Origin: Alphaproteobacteria bacterium UBA7691
GTDB taxonomy: Bacteria > Pseudomonadota > Alphaproteobacteria > Ferrovibrionales > Ferrovibrionaceae
NCBI GenBank assembly: GCA_002482765.1
Contig: DLGP01000064.1
Coordinates: forward strand, 37,972-44,665
Direction of reading: 5' to 3'
Length of the DNA stretch: 6,694 nucleotides
Shown: positions 6,301 through 6,694 of the stretch, piece by piece
Numbering within the stretch: the stretch's first letter is position 1
Layout: every line of letters begins with the position of its first letter
Made by a program: the position numbers and the translations under genes
The notes under the pieces: generated by a model
Told to the model about the DNA's origin: nothing
The model's input: only the letters and a program-made list of their open reading frames with translations
Database searches by the model: none

Positions 6301-6694
6301 CGCAGACTGTCAATCGGCGGATTGGTCACCTGGCTGAATTGCTGGCGGAAAAAATGATGCAGGCCACGATATTGTTCGGACAGCACGGCAATCGGCGTGT
6401 CGTCGCCCATGCTGCCAACCGCTTCCTTGGCATCTTCCGCCATCGGATGCAGGATCAGCTCCATGTCTTCCAGCGTCAGGCCGCCGGCCAGCTGGGCGCG
6501 GCGCAGGCCGTCGCGGTCGAAGCTCGGGCCCACCGGCGCGGCTTCCTTGATCGCTTCCAGCGTCGAGATGCCCTTGACCCATTCGCCATAGGGATGCTCG
6601 GCAGCCAGCCGGTCCTTGATCTCACGATCCTTGAACAGCCGGCCCTTCTTGAGATCCACCGCAATCATCTGGCCCGGGCCAGATGATTGCGGTG
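3399..6694 (-). CDS. gltB: Glutamate synthase [NADPH] large (alpha) subunit, N-terminal part missing at the window edge
   Basis: This is the large subunit of bacterial glutamate synthase, which makes two glutamates from glutamine and 2-oxoglutarate with electrons passed from the GltD subunit; it acts in the cytosol in ammonia assimilation. The frame is open to the right edge. From the Met at 6668 there are 1089 residues, numbered here. Residues 1-30 are the end of the amidotransferase domain (AVDLKKGRL, EHPYGEW). The central domain spans about 50-390. The FMN domain spans about 450-760, with KPGEGGQLPG (545-554), SPPPHHDIYSIEDL (575-588) and GHVGGTGASP (633-642). Cys710, Cys716 and Cys721 in CIMVRQCHSNTC are the [3Fe-4S] ligands. 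The GXGXG beta-helix spans about 840-1030. The Cys spacing matches Azospirillum GltB Cys1102/1108/1113, so residue 1 is near mature residue 393: the nucleophilic Cys1 and nearly all of the glutaminase domain are off the window. Met6668 is internal, not the true start. Translation before about 6680 is unreliable because of a terminal palindrome. No gltD is in view; only this gene's downstream side is present. Confidence 0.96.
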   Translation of the reverse strand, partial: PQSSGPGQMIAVDLKKGRLFKDREIKDRLAAEHPYGEWVKGISTLEAIKEAAPVGPSFDRDGLRRAQLAGGLTLEDMELILHPMAEDAKEAVGSMGDDTPIAVLSEQYRGLHHFFRQQFSQVTNPPIDSLREKRVMSLRTRMGNLSNVLDEDEQQVKILLLESPVLTNADLARVLTYTANTTTRIDTTFAVDGGPSAMRDAIKRIRTEADTAVRGGAAHLVLTDEAQSAERVAIPTILAVGAVHSHLVRAGLRTFTSLTVRSGECLDVHYFAVLIGVGATAINAYVAEASLVDRVTRGLLGKLSAEEAVARYKDAVDGGLLKVMSKMGISVVSSYRGGYNFEALGLSRSLVADLFPGMPSRISGIGYDGLQKKVLELHRKAFRQDVVALPVGGIYRYRRGGEAHAWEANLIHMLQTAVASENYALFKKYTLGLRDLPPISLRDLLELKPAGQKIPIEQVESVTEIRKRFVSAAMSLGALSPEAHETLTIAMNRIGAKSDSGEGGEAPENFKPRPNGDNANSAIKQIASGRFGVTAEYLTNCRELEIKVAQGAKPGEGGQLPGFKVTELIAKLRHSTPGVMLISPPPHHDIYSIEDLAQLIYDLKQINPEATVCVKLVSEAGIGTIAAGVAKAKADVLMISGHVGGTGASPQTSVKYAGTPWEMGLSEVNQVLTLNKLRHRVKLRTDGGLKSGRDIVIAAMLGAEEYGVGTAALVAMGCIMVRQCHSNTCPVGVCTQAEPLRQKFDGSPEKVVNLFSFIAEEVREILASLGVRSLNEIIGRTDLLTQVSRGGAHLDDLDLNPILAQADAGDYARYCTLQGRNEVPDTLDAQMVKDAAPVFGHGEKMQLAYNIQNTHRAIGTRLSSHITRKFGMKGLKPGHITVRLTGSAGQSLGAFAVQGLKLEVFGDANDYVGKGLSGGMIVVRPAPSSPLVGQTSRNTIIGNTVLYGATGGKLFAAGQAGERFAVRNSGATAVIEGCGSNGCEYMTGGRIAILGAVGDNFAAGMTGGMAFVYDPENTLPISINDESVVYQRIASSYWDGVLRGLIEEHVRETQSAYAADLFADWDNVRGRFWQVCPKEMIARLEHPLSDAQAAKRA
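6657..6694. other. Perfect 38-bp palindrome at the window end (likely fold-back artefact)
   Basis: Bases 6657-6675 are the exact reverse complement of 6676-6694; the axis falls inside GGCCCGGGCC (6671-6680). In the gltB frame, the codons up to 6680 read Gly-Pro-Gly-Gln-Met, which suits the family. Farther upstream the frame reads Pro-Gln-Ser-Ser, which does not resemble the Arg-Leu-type residues I expect there. The last 14 or so bases therefore look like a copy of the opposite strand rather than true flanking sequence, as happens at contig ends. A real inverted duplication is the alternative. Confidence 0.8.

Noticed and set aside
5886..6686. A plus-strand frame running into the right edge opposite gltB
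   Set aside because: It is antisense to well-conserved gltB sequence, has a shadow-like composition, and its end lies in the terminal palindrome.
3399..6694. gltB as a naturally shortened enzyme starting at the Met at 6668
   Set aside because: The frame stays open upstream, Gly-Pro-Gly-Gln before this Met fits the family, and the missing part is explained by the sequence edge.

Overview
The window is GC-rich chromosomal DNA that fits an alphaproteobacterium. The best evidence is the GltB fragment, whose spacing matches the Azospirillum glutamate synthase alpha subunit. A Rhodospirillales-like origin is plausible but is inferred only from protein style. I see no phage, insertion sequence, CRISPR array, tRNA or rRNA.

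Layout, left to right. Positions 1-115 are non-coding and carry a degenerate copy of a short palindromic repeat. At 116-1411 (minus) is a CNNM/CBS/CorC_HlyC membrane protein of the hemolysin-C/CorC class. Positions 1412-1602 are non-coding and hold a candidate promoter and a GC hairpin for that gene. At 1603-2001 (minus) is a Rid-family (YjgF/YER057c/UK114) protein that lacks the usual catalytic arginine. Positions 2002-2106 form a divergent control region centred on a 26-bp imperfect palindrome, probably a TetR-type operator. At 2107-2733 (plus) is a TetR/AcrR regulator. Its stop overlaps the start of a MAPEG-family membrane protein at 2730-3119 (plus). Positions 3120-3398 separate convergent genes and carry a perfect 30-bp inverted repeat made of two palindromic units, plus smaller repeats. 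From 3399 to the right edge (minus) lies most of gltB, the large subunit of NADPH-dependent glutamate synthase. Its N-terminal amidotransferase domain is missing because the sequence ends.

How the genes fit together. The regulator, the MAPEG protein and the divergent Rid protein look like one small locally controlled unit. The regulator probably represses itself with the MAPEG gene, and possibly the Rid gene, from the shared palindrome. A stress or electrophile-detoxification role is an inference from the families. The CNNM protein and gltB look like unrelated neighbours.

The right edge needs care. The last 38 bases are a perfect palindrome that turns the gltB reading frame back on itself, most simply explained as a fold-back artefact at a contig end. 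I found no convincing new multi-gene system; the points of interest are the operator, the atypical Rid protein, the repeat family and the edge palindrome.
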